Counted from the stretch's first letter, positions 1 to 7,456 are shown. The stretch: DNA of 14,968 bases from Dunaliella salina (GCA_002284615.2 MU069781.1:261719-276686); one strand, 5' to 3'. Notes: generated by a model not told the origin, from the sequence alone. Translations and numbers: made by a program.

Positions 1-43
1 AATTGATGTAGGGAGGATTTCTCTGCCTACGTAGTTTTCTTTC
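1..43 (+). mobile_element. LINE 3'-tail fragment (outer copy)
   Basis: The first 43 bases match the 3' terminus seen again at about 274-315, 1884-1938 and, inverted, 10688-10744: an AATTGATGTAGGGAG-like block, then CTGCCTACGTAG, then a T/C-rich tail. It is the end of a LINE copy whose body lies before the window. A second copy begins directly behind it, so the two form a head-to-tail pair. Confidence 0.75.
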
Positions 44-201
44 ACCAGCGTGCCACGGAGCTTGCTCAACAACTTCATGCCCATTCTGTTCAACATGCCC
101 ACAAACTAGTCACCACACGCCGCGCTCTTGAAAACAAGAATACTTCCCACAGCCAGGTTCTAGAGCCAGGTGCTTCTAGTAACCCTTCAGATCCACAATA
201 G
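43..201 (+). pseudogene. LINE ORF2 C-terminal fragment (copy A)
   Basis: Open frame of 52 codons plus TAG, without its own start, so a remnant and not a gene. It reads HQRATELAQQLHAHSVQHAH and then KLVTTRRALENKN, ending in SNPSDPQ. The same C-terminus, with SNPPDPH, is found at 8540-8690, at 10827-10979 (minus) and at 5333-5360 (minus). In the full protein this would be the extreme end, behind the zinc knuckle and an endonuclease-like domain. Family membership comes from this internal comparison plus knowledge of algal LINE C-termini; no catalytic residue lies in the fragment itself. Confidence 0.8.
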
Positions 202-321
202 CACTCTTTTTCATACCTTGTGGTGGAGGGGGCACACGGCTCTTTTTTGAGCCTATGTGTCTCCTCTTCCTTAATTGATGTAGGGAGAGTTCCTCTGCCT
301 ACGTAGTTTTCTTTCTTTTCT
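44..321 (+). mobile_element. 5'-truncated LINE copy A
   Basis: A short copy of the same LINE family: the last ~52 codons of ORF2, a stop at 199-201, a ~120-bp 3' UTR and a T/C-rich tail ending near 321. It is inserted within or just after the tail of the preceding copy, so any target duplication is hidden in the T/C run. The 3' UTR holds a small stem-loop (GGCTC, loop of six T, GAGCC at about 239-254). It is closely similar, over its full length, to the inverted copy at 10688-10979, and both start at nearly the same ORF2 position. Confidence 0.85.
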
Positions 322-326
322 GTATC

Positions 327-814
327 TTATAATCTCTCTTTAAGCAGTGGTGTGTGCAAGTGCATGGACCTGACCTTGGGTTTGAGGATCTGATTTCTAA
401 TCTGATTCAGTGCTGAAGAACTGTCAGTCACAATCGAATTGTGCCCTTGCTGTAGGGCTACCAAAATTGCAGCGAGCTCTGCTCTGTTAATGATGTAAGT
501 GGGACCATGGCCCTCTGGATTTATTGTGCAGGTGATAGCTGCAGAGGACGAGATGTCTTCTGGGATGAAAAAGGATGCTCCTGTCTCCTGCGTATTCCCG
601 TTCTTGGACTTCATGAAACTGTAAATGCTAGGTGTTGCCAGTCTGGGGTCTTTGGTTGGAGGGGTTGCATATATGGTTGTATGTTTGGTCTAATGTTTTT
701 TTGTTGGCAGCAGACCTCCAAAATGTTGTGCGTGTCGTGATGCAAGAGTGCAAATCTTTTCCTCCATGTGCTAGGTGCTTTAAAACAGAGGGAAGTATTT
801 TGTTTTTCTGCCAT
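327..814 (-). pseudogene. LINE ribonuclease H domain, frameshifted
   Basis: Minus-strand frame 327-614 (95 residues) reads as a type I ribonuclease H domain of a retrotransposon: INRAELAAILVALQQG carries the catalytic glutamate (residue 46) and IVTDSSSALNQIR the second catalytic aspartate (residue 64). The upstream frame 611-814 ends at PDWQHLAFTVS; it runs into the first beta strand, where a TDGS-type motif with the first catalytic aspartate is expected, but a short deletion breaks the frame there. Downstream the frame stops at 327, right at the tail end of the plus-strand LINE copy, suggesting that insertion interrupted it. The role in an intact element would be removal of RNA from the RNA-DNA hybrid. 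This copy is dead: two frames, one missing catalytic residue, no flanking reverse transcriptase. Confidence 0.75.
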
Positions 815-1264
815 CTGTTGACTGCTTCTGTGGTAGCAGTTTCCTATGGAAATCTCTCATTGTAGATTCTCGGCTCGGAGCCATTTTGGTTATTATGGAA
901 GAGACTTTGCTTTCCCTCATTGTTCCAAATGGCAATAAGCTGCATGTGTCTCATATTTTTTCAGGAGGAGCAAGAGGAAAAAGGTAGGCTTGGGATGGCT
1001 GGAATGTTAGACTTCCTGAGGGGAGTCTGGCAAGGATTGTGGCATGGTCTGGGTAACATGTCAACCAGTGCATGTAACCTTTTTTGGTCCATCCCATCTG
1101 GCTAGGGAAAAGCACGAAGGCAGCCGTTGGGGTAGTTGTGCTCGTGATTGAAGACAGGGCATGCATGACTAGGTATACTACGTAGTTCAATGCTGATTGT
1201 TGGGTCTTACCTTAATGCACACGCTGGCGTTTGCCCCAGCATAGCTATAGGAATGGGCATGCAG
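815..1264. other. Unassigned stretch, possibly decayed LINE
   Basis: No convincing gene. A minus-strand open frame at 951-1190 (79 residues, rich in Pro, Thr and hydrophobics) lies where the part of a LINE just upstream of ribonuclease H would be if the copy at 327-814 extended, but it has no recognisable reverse transcriptase motif. The strand and position fit; the sequence alone does not prove it. Confidence 0.3.
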
Positions 1265-1269
1265 CTAGA

Positions 1270-1396
1270 AAGAAAGAAAAAAAGCCTACGCTGGGCACAG
1301 CCCTCCAGCTATGGCGTTAGAAGAGTGGTAACTGTTGATTATGGCTTAAATCAAACAAATTCAACCAGGAAAAAGCTGGTCGAAAAAGCCCGGGCC
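1270..1396 (-). mobile_element. LINE-like 3' tail remnant, inverted
   Basis: Read on the minus strand, this ends with CCAGCGTAGGC followed by a T/C run (the purine run AGAAAGAAAGAAAAAAAG at about 1270-1287 on the plus strand). The layout GCGTAG-then-T/C-tail matches the LINE 3' ends at 1397-1470 and 5196-5250. No coding sequence is recognised in it. Confidence 0.4.
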
Positions 1397-1470
1397 TAAA
1401 AAAAGAAAAATTCAAGCTTGCCCTTAGGCCGCGTGCATTAAGGATAGAGCCTTCCACTGACTCCTACCAA
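1397..1470 (-). mobile_element. LINE 3' end, inverted, subfamily 2
   Basis: On the minus strand the sequence reads TTAATGCACGCGGCCTAAG, then AGCTTGAA and a T-rich tail. The copy at 5196-5250 has the same order (GATGCACGCGGCTTTAGCTTGCG, then T/C tail). These two share a 3' end that differs from the AATTGATGTAGGGAG type, so at least two 3'-end subfamilies are present. It abuts another inverted tail at 1270-1396. Confidence 0.5.
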
Positions 1471-1682
1471 CGGGACAAACCCCGTCAAAGTACCAAATTC
1501 CGCCCTGGTCGTCGAAAAGGCAATTTCAACTGTGGTTGATTCCCTGTTGAATCAAGTGGCGCAATGAATAAAGACTGTTTGATTCCTGGTTGGATCGAGA
1601 CTCCTGTGCATAACCGGCCTCCCTGCTCCCTGCAAGCGTGCTTTCCACGCGCGCGTACACCTGCAGCGACGAGCACATTCAT

Positions 1683-1938
1683 CACCTGCACTGCTGGCAG
1701 CAATAGGTACAGCTTGATCGCTACATTTCTGTACCTATGAAGCGTGACATCCTGCAGTGTGGCACAGGAACCCTCTACAATCAAAAACATGCAGTCCGTT
1801 TTAAAAGGTCTACTGACCCAACGTGCCCCCTTCCAGCCTGCCATCAATTGGACAGCGCACTCCACATGCTCTCCTCTTCCTTAATTGATGTAGGGAGAGT
1901 TTCTCTGCCTACGAAGTTTTTCTTTTTCTTTTTCTTTC
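1683..1938 (+). pseudogene. LINE ORF2 zinc-knuckle fragment with internal deletion
   Basis: Plus-strand reading from about 1683 gives HLHCWQQ, an in-frame TAG, then VQLDRYISVPMKRDILQCGT, and further on CPLPACHQLDSALHML, a CCHC-type zinc knuckle region usually placed between the ribonuclease H part and the C-terminal domain of such LINEs. Directly after LHML the sequence jumps at about 1870 into the standard 3' end (CTCCTCTTCCTTAATTGATG, then CTGCCTACGAAG and a T/C tail to 1938). The whole C-terminal domain and most of the 3' UTR are therefore missing. One in-frame stop and the deletion make it a dead copy. Its 5' boundary is uncertain and could lie as far upstream as ~1500. Confidence 0.7.
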
Positions 1939-2177
1939 GCTGGCCAGAAAATAGCTTGGATGGAAAGCAGAAGGGCGCAAACTCTAGAATTCTGAGCCCA
2001 CAGGGCGCAATTCCACACTCATGCTGGTGTGATTCTGCTTTGGTTGATGTGAGGAGCCATTGCACATGTCCATCCTCTGGTAAGCTAAGGATTTCCACCT
2101 CTCTGTGTGCCAAACACAGTGTGTGATGTTTAAGTGTGCCGGTGGGTAGTTGAGCATGCATTAATGCACCATCACAT
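1939..2177. other. Intergenic stretch without recognised gene
   Basis: Nothing coding is convincing here on either strand. It separates the dead LINE from the presumed 3' end of the minus-strand gene at 2347-2685. Confidence 0.5.
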
Positions 2178-2182
2178 TTACA
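2178..2182 (-). promoter_or_regulatory. Putative TGTAA polyadenylation signal
   Basis: TGTAA on the minus strand, about 165 bases beyond the stop codon at 2347-2349. TGTAA is the usual polyadenylation element of Chlamydomonadales-type green algae. A five-base motif alone is weak evidence. Confidence 0.35.
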
Positions 2183-2346
2183 AAAGCGGAGGCTGAGTCC
2201 AGTAACAAACCACCCTAGAAGCAAGAAAAAGAACAATAAAGGAACATCAGCAGTGCAAAAAGCAAAGAACCACACTTTTCTTGCAAGCAAGGGAAATTTT
2301 GGGTGTAAATCTCCTTGTCCAGACACCAATGTTTAGATGCTGCTGC

Positions 2347-2685
2347 TCATGCCCAGGGAGATGCATGGCAGGGCATGGCAAGATGGCGCTGCTTGTTTGC
2401 TGCGTAGGAGACGGAAAGAGGGTCCTCAAGGGCCTGCATCTCAGGAATGCCGAGGCGGTTGGCGGCGGCAAGTACAAATTGCTGCGCCTGCTGCAGCTGC
2501 TGATCATTGAACACAGGATATTGCTCCCGACGCACGCTCGGGTCCCTTGAGGCCTCCTCCTGAGGATTGTAGGCACGCCCTAGATGAGGCGGCCGCCCTG
2601 CCGCTATGTTGCCAGACTCAAATACACGAGTCTGGATTGGTACAATCCGCTGCTTGACTCGCTCGACGATGATGCTTCCGGCCAT
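2347..2685 (-). CDS. Small conserved-looking protein, function unknown
   Basis: Best host gene candidate in the window: 112 codons, ATG at 2685 in the context CAAGTATGGCC, TGA at 2347-2349. Codon choice is GC-rich in third positions, unlike the surrounding DNA. The protein starts MAGSIIVERVKQRIVPIQTR, continues with a basic/polar stretch (GRPPHLGRAYNP, residues ~30-41), an acidic-basic segment (QEEASRDPSVRREQ, ~42-55) and a probable amphipathic helix (QQLQQAQQFVLAAANRLG, ~60-78). No signal peptide or membrane helix is obvious; the short basic N-terminus could be part of an organelle-targeting sequence but this is not clear. The frame stays open upstream to 2778, so a longer first exon joined at the AG near 2730 is an alternative. 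The last ~20 residues look less constrained, and a splice site before them cannot be excluded. I do not recognise the family. Confidence 0.55.
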   Translation of the reverse strand: MAGSIIVERVKQRIVPIQTRVFESGNIAAGRPPHLGRAYNPQEEASRDPSVRREQYPVFNDQQLQQAQQFVLAAANRLGIPEMQALEDPLSVSYAANKQRHLAMPCHASPWA

Positions 2686-2784
2686 ACTTGAGAGCTTGGA
2701 CAGGTAGGAACTGACCGTGCGCGTAGGGTCCTGGTTGGGTTGGGGCAAAAATAGTAGCAAGTTCCACAAAGTCGTCACATCTAC

Positions 2785-3110
2785 ATGTTGAATCTAAACT
2801 GTTTACAAGACATCTGTGGATTTGAGCAAAGCTGTGTACCATGCCTGCAGATTGAGCGTACGGTACCAATCACAAAGAATGCCACACTTGATATGCAACG
2901 AACAGTGAATGTTTTTGTGACATTCCTGTGGAAGCAAATACGATGTGCCAAATCTGTGGTGTGGATGCCTTATCTGTGCCAGGAGTGTCAGCTGATGCAC
3001 TCTTGACCATCATGTACAAATTCAATTACAAGCTATGTTCCAGAATCCTATGTATATGTATGAAATTCTCTCTCCAAAATTCCAACCATGAAAAAAAAGG
3101 GTTCATATAA
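2785..3110 (+). other. Weak cysteine-containing open frames
   Basis: Two overlapping plus-strand frames (2785-3006 and 2928-3110) each carry a Cys-x2-Cys pair (SCVPCLQ and MCQICGVDA). Read across one frameshift near 2920 they could be one decayed zinc-ribbon-type segment, as in a transposon protein. No other support; the region may be plain intergenic DNA. Confidence 0.2.
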
Positions 3111-3230
3111 CGTACATGTACTGTAGTATTGCATTCCTGAAGTCAAGCCCTGTCCATTTTTTTGCTTACAAGTCCCATAGGTTGCACGTGTCCAATTGGT
3201 TACACGCGATATCCCTTGTGGGCCTCTGCT

Positions 3231-3232
<2 letters not shown>

Positions 3233-3278
<46 letters not shown>
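3233..3278. repeat. (AG)23 microsatellite
   Basis: Uninterrupted AG dinucleotide run of 46 bases. No gene is supported in the surrounding 3110-3470. Confidence 0.97.
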
Positions 3279-3279
<1 letters not shown>

Positions 3280-3475
3280 AAGCTCTGTCCATTAACATCC
3301 TTCTCAGAGTGTGAATCTCCAGGGGCGGGGGGTTCGGAGGGGGTCAGAGTGCAGGACTGCAAGTGCCACGCGGGCACTGGTGTGGGAACCGGAGGGTGAG
3401 AACACTGACAGTGCAGAGCGGAGTCAAAGATTCTGCATAGATTTTCCTTGTGTAGGCACGGGAAAAAAGGGGCTG

Positions 3476-3733
3476 CTAATGTGGCTGAGAGCCTTTGACA
3501 AACACTTTCCTTTCCGCATAGGGCCTTAATGTGCTGTTATTGTTGTAGAATTGCCTTTCATAGAGGTCTTCATTAAATCCCCCATCTTCTAGGTGAGTCA
3601 GCACATGGAACATCCCATGCAAAACAAAAAGTTGTAAATCAAAACAGCCTGTCGGCGCAAGGGAAACATCCTGTACAATGGAAGCTTCTTTCCAAGCACC
3701 AACTTTGCGGCTTATGTTAAGAGGCATTTTCAT
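3476..3733 (-). pseudogene. Possible transposon-derived open frame
   Basis: Minus-strand frame of 85 residues with a protein-like composition: KVGAWKEASIVQ near the start and LTHLEDGGFNEDLYERQFYN in the middle. VGAWK also occurs in the repeat R reading (VGAWKSRFAW at about 5766-5797, minus; VGAWKARYAW at about 13985-14010, minus), so this may be another diverged piece of the same element. The match is only a few residues. The opposite strand has a good splice acceptor at 3754, which argues for the other strand; both cannot be right. Confidence 0.25.
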
Positions 3734-3754
3734 TTCTTTTGCGCTTCTAAACAG

Positions 3755-4183
3755 GTGGCAAAGACAGGAAATTGTTGCAAGCTCAAGTTTTGTGGCAATG
3801 CAATCCTGCTTTCTGTTAATGCAGGACGTACTGTTGAGGCAGCCTCATTGGTCTCAAATGTGGTATCACCCAAAGCAGCTGATGCTAGGGGGCAGTCCCT
3901 GCATGATTTTTGCCTGCATATTTTTGACCATCATTGTCAGCATGATGATCGCCAGGCAACAGATACAATGTTTTCATTCATCCAGGACCCTCTCAATCGG
4001 ACCCTACCACCCAATTTGGCAATCCTGTATCACAGTGTGTCCTTAATTTGCCAAAGCGCAACTTGCCCATCGCCTAGCAGACCGCATGCTCAGCCTCAGC
4101 CACCCTCTTTCTCACTCGACCATTTAGGGCTTCAGCGGTTGCTTGCAGGTGCTAGGGGCGGAATGACATTCCATGGGATCTAA
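3755..4183 (+). CDS. Candidate internal exon, unknown protein
   Basis: Open plus-strand frame preceded by a pyrimidine-rich stretch and an acceptor (TTCTAAACAG just before 3755), beginning VAKTGNCCKLKFCGNAILLS. It continues through AADARGQSLHDFCLHIFDHH and DDRQATDTMFSFIQDPLNRT to about 4040, after which composition turns Pro/Ser-rich and the true exon probably ends. Cys and His are frequent (CC, C, C, HDFCLHIFDHHCQH), suggesting metal binding, but no known zinc-finger spacing is complete. It has no start codon of its own. Host exon or transposon gene cannot be decided from sequence. Confidence 0.3.
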   Translation: MAKTGNCCKLKFCGNAILLSVNAGRTVEAASLVSNVVSPKAADARGQSLHDFCLHIFDHHCQHDDRQATDTMFSFIQDPLNRTLPPNLAILYHSVSLICQSATCPSPSRPHAQPQPPSFSLDHLGLQRLLAGARGGMTFHGI

Positions 4184-4389
4184 AAAATGGGAGCTGCTGC
4201 AGATGCAGCCACAAGGCACCACACATTATGCGTTGCCACCAACAATGCTTTTCCAGAAAATTTCCTGTAGTTTGTTGTGAGGCTACCTTCATGCTTGCCA
4301 TGCAAGAAACTGAAAACAGCAACAGCCATCACATTTGAGCCCTGATTTGCTGCAAGCTGTTGCAATTCTCCATGCGTAGACACACCCAT
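4180..4389 (-). CDS. Weak open frame, unknown
   Basis: Minus-strand frame of 69 codons from ATG at 4389 to the stop at 4180, reading MGVSTHGELQQLAANQGSNV and then a hydrophobic middle (VMAVAVFSFLHG). No family is recognised, and neighbouring frames on the other strand compete. It may be an exon piece or chance. Confidence 0.2.
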   Translation of the reverse strand: MGVSTHGELQQLAANQGSNVMAVAVFSFLHGKHEGSLTTNYRKFSGKALLVATHNVWCLVAASAAAPIF

Positions 4390-4529
4390 ACCTTTTCCTT
4401 CAGTTCACTGTGTTGCTCATGCTTTTTTTGCAATTCTTGCCTTTTGAGGGGTTGACAATCTGCAGCACAGAGGATCTGCCCATCACTGGAAAGAGCCTTG
4501 CAGAGCCTCGCAGAGCCTTGCCCTCAATG

Positions 4530-4796
4530 AATCTGTGCAAGTTGGCTACCAATCCTGATTATGTGAAACTGTATGGCAAAGTTGGGATGGCAGTTTGTGG
4601 ACTTGCAAGCCTGTGTGGGTCCTACAGGACAGGAATGCCCAAGCTCTTGGAGGACTCCAAGGAAACAACGACAAGGAGTCCACTGATTCTGGATATTTGG
4701 TATGGTACAAACCCAACATGGACCAATGTTCTGATTTCTGAAGGAATGCCGCAGAAGCACTTAACTCGCTCAAGACAGACTGCCTGCGCAAGCTAA
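4530..4796 (+). pseudogene. Repeat R copy 1 (plus orientation), decayed ORF
   Basis: This segment is the diverged, inverted relative of 5740-5870: GGACTTGCAAGCC and the preceding GGCAGTTT(G/A)TGG block occur in both. Translated, copy 1 gives YVKLYGKVGMAVCGLAS and copy 2 (minus strand) gives YLHGEVRRAVYGLASQLW, so the protein reading frame, not only the DNA, is recognisable. The frame in copy 1 runs to a stop at 4794-4796; a +1/-1 shift near 4750 would lead into NSLKTDCLRKLTG and then the Asp run coded by the GAT repeat. Function unknown; probably the product of a mobile element. No catalytic motif is seen. Confidence 0.45.
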
Positions 4797-4814
4797 CCGG
4801 TTTAACGTGTGTGC

Positions 4815-4869
<55 letters not shown>
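4815..4869. repeat. (ATG)n / (GAT)n trinucleotide repeat
   Basis: About 18 uninterrupted units. In one plus-strand frame it codes a run of aspartates followed by EEKDDDVNV and a stop at about 4945, and this frame is open from the preceding NSLKTDCLRKLTG stretch, so it may once have been an acidic tail of a protein. The following 4950-5190 shows no gene. Confidence 0.95.
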
Positions 4870-4870
<1 letters not shown>

Positions 4871-5195
4871 GAAAAAGATGATGATGTGAATGTCCCCCCT
4901 CATACTAGTCACAGCTCTCTCTCTCCTCATATTTTCCAGTTGTACTAAGGCAACACTGTCCCACTGTACCACCACCAACCCACTTGTGAAAAACTCTGCT
5001 GCAGCTTCCTTGCTTTTGCGTTGGCACGGTTGCGTCGCCGCCTGGCCGTCACTCCCGTGCTTGGAGGTGCATTAGTACCCATCGTGTCTATAATTAAATC
5101 AAAAATGTACGACCTTGCTTGGCAACTTGGCCATGGGGTAATGGTAGGATTGGAACTTATTATACCAAGACTGTATCAGTACCAATAGGAAAGAA

Positions 5196-5392
5196 AAGAA
5201 AAAGAATAGTCTACGCAAGCTAAAGCCGCGTGCATCAAGGGGAGGTCCTCTAATTGGAGAGGTACAGCCTCACCAGAAGGCCCTCAGAACCACACTAGAC
5301 ACAGCTAGCCAAGGAGAGAGCCAGAAACAGGTCTAGTGGGGATCTGGAGGGTTGCTGCTCGCCATGCCTCTTGGCGCCCGGACTCTCCCATC
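5196..5392 (-). mobile_element. 5'-truncated LINE copy, 3' end, subfamily 2
   Basis: On the minus strand: the coding end ASSNPPDPH with stop TAG at 5333-5335, a ~130-bp 3' UTR, GATGCACGCGGCTTTAGC, GCGTAG, and a T/C tail ending near 5194. SNPPDPH identifies the LINE family; the 3' UTR differs from copies A and D, matching instead the tail at 1397-1470. The 5' junction near 5392 is fused to a GC-rich segment and then to repeat R. I found no clear target-site duplication, so the copy may have been joined to repeat R by a rearrangement and not by insertion. Confidence 0.6.
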
Positions 5393-5797
5393 CTCCGCCG
5401 CCGCGCGCCCAGCAACCCCCCTCCCAGAAGCCCCCTGAAAGCAAAGAGCGTGCCTGGTGTTTTTGATAGTGGTTAATATTTGGATGGCATAATCCCTAAG
5501 CTTGGCTGCTAGTGATTTGGCTTTTTGTTTGATCAGGCCAGGACGATAGAAAAATAAAGTAGCGGACGTCATGTCAAAATTCTCGGTGGGAGGCTCAAAA
5601 GGACCACCCACCCACCTCTCCCCCAAATACTGCCCCCCCTCCCTGTCCCTCCTCACAATAAGGGTGCCAATCTGCTCCTCTTTCAAATAGTCATCAACCT
5701 GCATACTCAGTGCAATGAAATATTGTGTTGCAGCAGAGTTATGGGGCAAAAACTGATGAACAGACGCCCATGCAAACCTGCTCTTCCAGGCACCCAC
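5333..5797 (-). pseudogene. Chimeric open frame: repeat R protein joined to LINE C-terminus
   Basis: A 154-codon minus-strand frame. Residues 1-50 (MGAWKSRFAWASVHQFLPHN to YLKEEQIGTLIV) lie in repeat R and are mirrored in the copy at 13840-14030. Residues 51-120 follow the same repeat (ERWVGGPFEPPTENFDM). A GC-rich Gly/Ala/Arg stretch then leads into ASSNPPDPH, the LINE C-terminus. The chance in-frame junction leaves the frame open across two unrelated repeats. No start-site support and no recognised domain. An RNA from here could still give a fusion peptide, but I regard it as an accident of nesting. Confidence 0.4.
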
Positions 5798-6030
5798 AAC
5801 TGGCTTGCAAGTCCATAAACTGCCCTTCTGACTTCACCATGCAAGTACGCATTATACGTTGTCACTATCATGGAAGTTTGGATTTGTTTGTTGCATGTGT
5901 GCCTTCACACCCCCAGCAACCTATGCCCATGCGCATGTGGCACTAACTCTGATCCATGCACAGAGACTCCTGCTTACCCAATTTGCTCAAAGAGGGTGCC
6001 TATTGACAGTTCTCAAGCTCAGGAATCCAT
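5560..6030 (-). repeat. Repeat R copy 2
   Basis: About 470 bases that match 13840-14300 in the same orientation, block by block: CAATCTGCTCCTCTTT, CTGCATACTCA(G/C)TGCA, CAGCAGAGTTATGGGG, CTTCCAGGCACCCACAACT, GCTTGCAAG, and AGAGGGTGCC(T/A)ATTGACAGTTC. The protein reading is on the minus strand. It lacks the loop and second arm of the hairpin seen in the 13840-14300 copy. Confidence 0.8.
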
Positions 6031-6320
6031 TCAGAGGGGGGTAACCATTGTTACAGCCCCTCCCAAAATTTTCTGGGCCTGTTGGGGCTAATTCTGACTC
6101 CCAATTTTTTGTAGTAATATCCGCCATATGTATGTCAACATCCTGCATATTCAAAAAGAGGTAAGAAGGAGGTCAAAAATCGACCTTTTTGACACCCCCT
6201 GTGCTGGATTTGGTGGATTTTCTCTAAGGGAAATGGCTGAAAATTTGTATCTCACCACCCAGTAGGTCTTTTTACCCAAAGAAAAAAAGGTACATATTTT
6301 TTTGCAATGATTTTCTTTTA
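6031..6320. other. Unassigned spacer left of the DNA transposon
   Basis: No open frame of note and no recognised repeat. A short palindromic GTAACCATTGTTAC occurs at 6041-6054. The right flank at about 7903-7913 has ACAATGGTTAC in opposite orientation, too short to call a flanking inverted repeat. Confidence 0.4.
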
Positions 6321-6323
6321 TTA

Positions 6324-6353
6324 GGCCCCGGTTACACGGGCGGGATCACCCCC
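6324..6353 (+). repeat. Left terminal inverted repeat
   Basis: Starts GGCCCCGGTTACACG directly after TTA; pairs with 7457-7486 at 27 of 30 positions. Confidence 0.9.
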
Positions 6354-6367
6354 CGGGATCACCCCCC

Positions 6368-6404
6368 CGGGATCACCCCCCCCTGACCCGGGGGGGTGAT
6401 CCCG
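6368..6404. repeat. Perfect GC-rich foldback in the transposon's left end
   Basis: CGGGATCACCCCCCC (6368-6382) and GGGGGGGTGATCCCG (6390-6404) are exact reverse complements, 15 base pairs with a 7-base spacer. It is built from the subterminal GGGATCACC motif in opposite orientations. G and C runs here could also form quadruplex-like structures. Confidence 0.9.
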
Positions 6405-6632
6405 ACCCGGTTACATGGGGGATCCCACCCCGGGATCACCCCCCCCTGATCCCGACCCTGATCCAGGGGGGGGGGGCCGATCCGCCTCTGGGATCACTCA
6501 TTGATAAAATTCTAACTAAGTTGATTCGGCACAAGGACCTAATAGTCTGACTGTGCATGCAAGAGAAACGTCCAAAGAATTTCTTTGCAGGCCAGGGGGC
6601 AGAAAGTGCACATCTTTTAACTTTGATATTTG

Positions 6633-6821
6633 CTATGAGTGGGAATTCAAATCAACCCCATCAAAGAGAGCTTCAGGGGGTGTGTATGAGGGGGTGGGCA
6701 GCCAGGAGGAGGTGGAGGAGGAGGGAGTCCTCCCTGAGGATGGCATGGGAAAGATGATGCTCCAGAAACTCCTCCTCCTCTTTTTGGCAGGAAGGTCATC
6801 CTCCAGAGCAGCCATGGACAC
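6633..6821 (-). CDS. Transposon-borne ORF, exon 2 (predicted)
   Basis: Minus strand, joined in phase 0 to the exon ending at 6977. Reads VSMAALEDDLPAKKRRRSFW, then a Ser/Pro/Thr-rich segment (PSSGRTPSSSTSSWLPTPS) and ends EALFDGVDLNSHS at TAG 6633-6635, giving a predicted 141-residue protein. AKKRRRSF is a plausible nuclear localisation signal and the preceding LEDD an acidic patch, in keeping with the N-terminal part of a DNA transposase or its helper, but this is inference. No DDE residues are present, so the protein would not be a full transposase. Confidence 0.4.
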   Translation of the reverse strand: MSMAALEDDLPAKKRRRSFWSIIFPMPSSGRTPSSSTSSWLPTPSYTPPEALFDGVDLNSHS

Positions 6822-6976
6822 CTGAAGAGGGGCATGCACAGTCCATGCATGGAGGAGTGAGTGTTTTGGAACACAAACACAAACACAAACTAGTGTACCA
6901 AGTCTTAACACAGCACAAGGCACTCCAACACACACCCACTTGCGCCCATGCAGGCACTGCTGCCCACTTCACTCAC

Positions 6977-7213
6977 CATCATGGCTTCAGGGACAGTATG
7001 GTTCTGAATCTGAAGGGCTGTCAGAAGCCCAGTGAGCACGAAATTATTGGTGGGCAGGCCAACTTGTGGCGGACCAGAGAAGAAAAGGACCAGGAAGGCC
7101 AACAAGAAGGCGTGCAAGCCAGGTCCAACACAAGCTGAAGCGGGGTCCATGCCGAACAAAAACGGGAGGGTGAAATGGCTCTGCTTTTCAGATGATTCCA
7201 CCTCAAAATTCAC
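6977..7213 (-). CDS. Transposon-borne ORF, exon 1 (predicted)
   Basis: Minus strand, ATG at 7213, 79 codons, ending at a strong donor (ATGATG then GTGAGT at 6976-6971). Contains a hydrophobic stretch HAFLLAFLVLFFSGPP (residues 35-50). The frame then continues in phase at 6821 after a 155-bp predicted intron (acceptor CCCCTCTTCAG). The next ATG, MDPASACVG at residue 22, is an alternative start. Lies wholly inside the transposon, between its ends. It could be the accessory (MYB-like) or N-terminal transposase piece of a Harbinger element or a captured host gene fragment; no domain is recognised. Confidence 0.4.
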
Positions 7214-7456
7214 TTTCTTTCTTTTTTATGTGGGAGGTGATCCGGAGGGGGGTGATCCCAGGGGTTGATCCGTCGTGTAACCGCACCATGGATCCGGATC
7301 AAGGGAAATTATTTGTTTCCCAATCAAAATTCTCTAGGAAACTGACGGATGTGGGTTTCCATCTAGTTTTGGGACCAATGGCCTCGCAAAAATCTTCTGC
7401 AGCATGCTATGCAAAGAAATTTGGTCTGAAAAATGGTGATCCCGACCCTGATCCGT

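Noticed and set aside
1485..1865. 126-codon minus-strand open frame
   Set aside because: It lies opposite a plus-strand LINE coding relic (LDRYISVP...CPLPACH) and is its antisense shadow.
1844..2329. 161-codon minus-strand open frame
   Set aside because: It starts inside the T/C tail of a LINE (poly-Lys translation) and runs through the presumed 3' UTR of the neighbouring gene; no protein-like composition.
3048..3399. Open frames with alternating Arg-Glu or Ser-Leu runs
   Set aside because: Produced by translating the (AG)23 microsatellite.
6647..6886. Minus-strand frame of 79 codons overlapping the transposon ORF
   Set aside because: Out of frame with the spliced two-exon model and dominated by Pro runs from a purine-rich tract.
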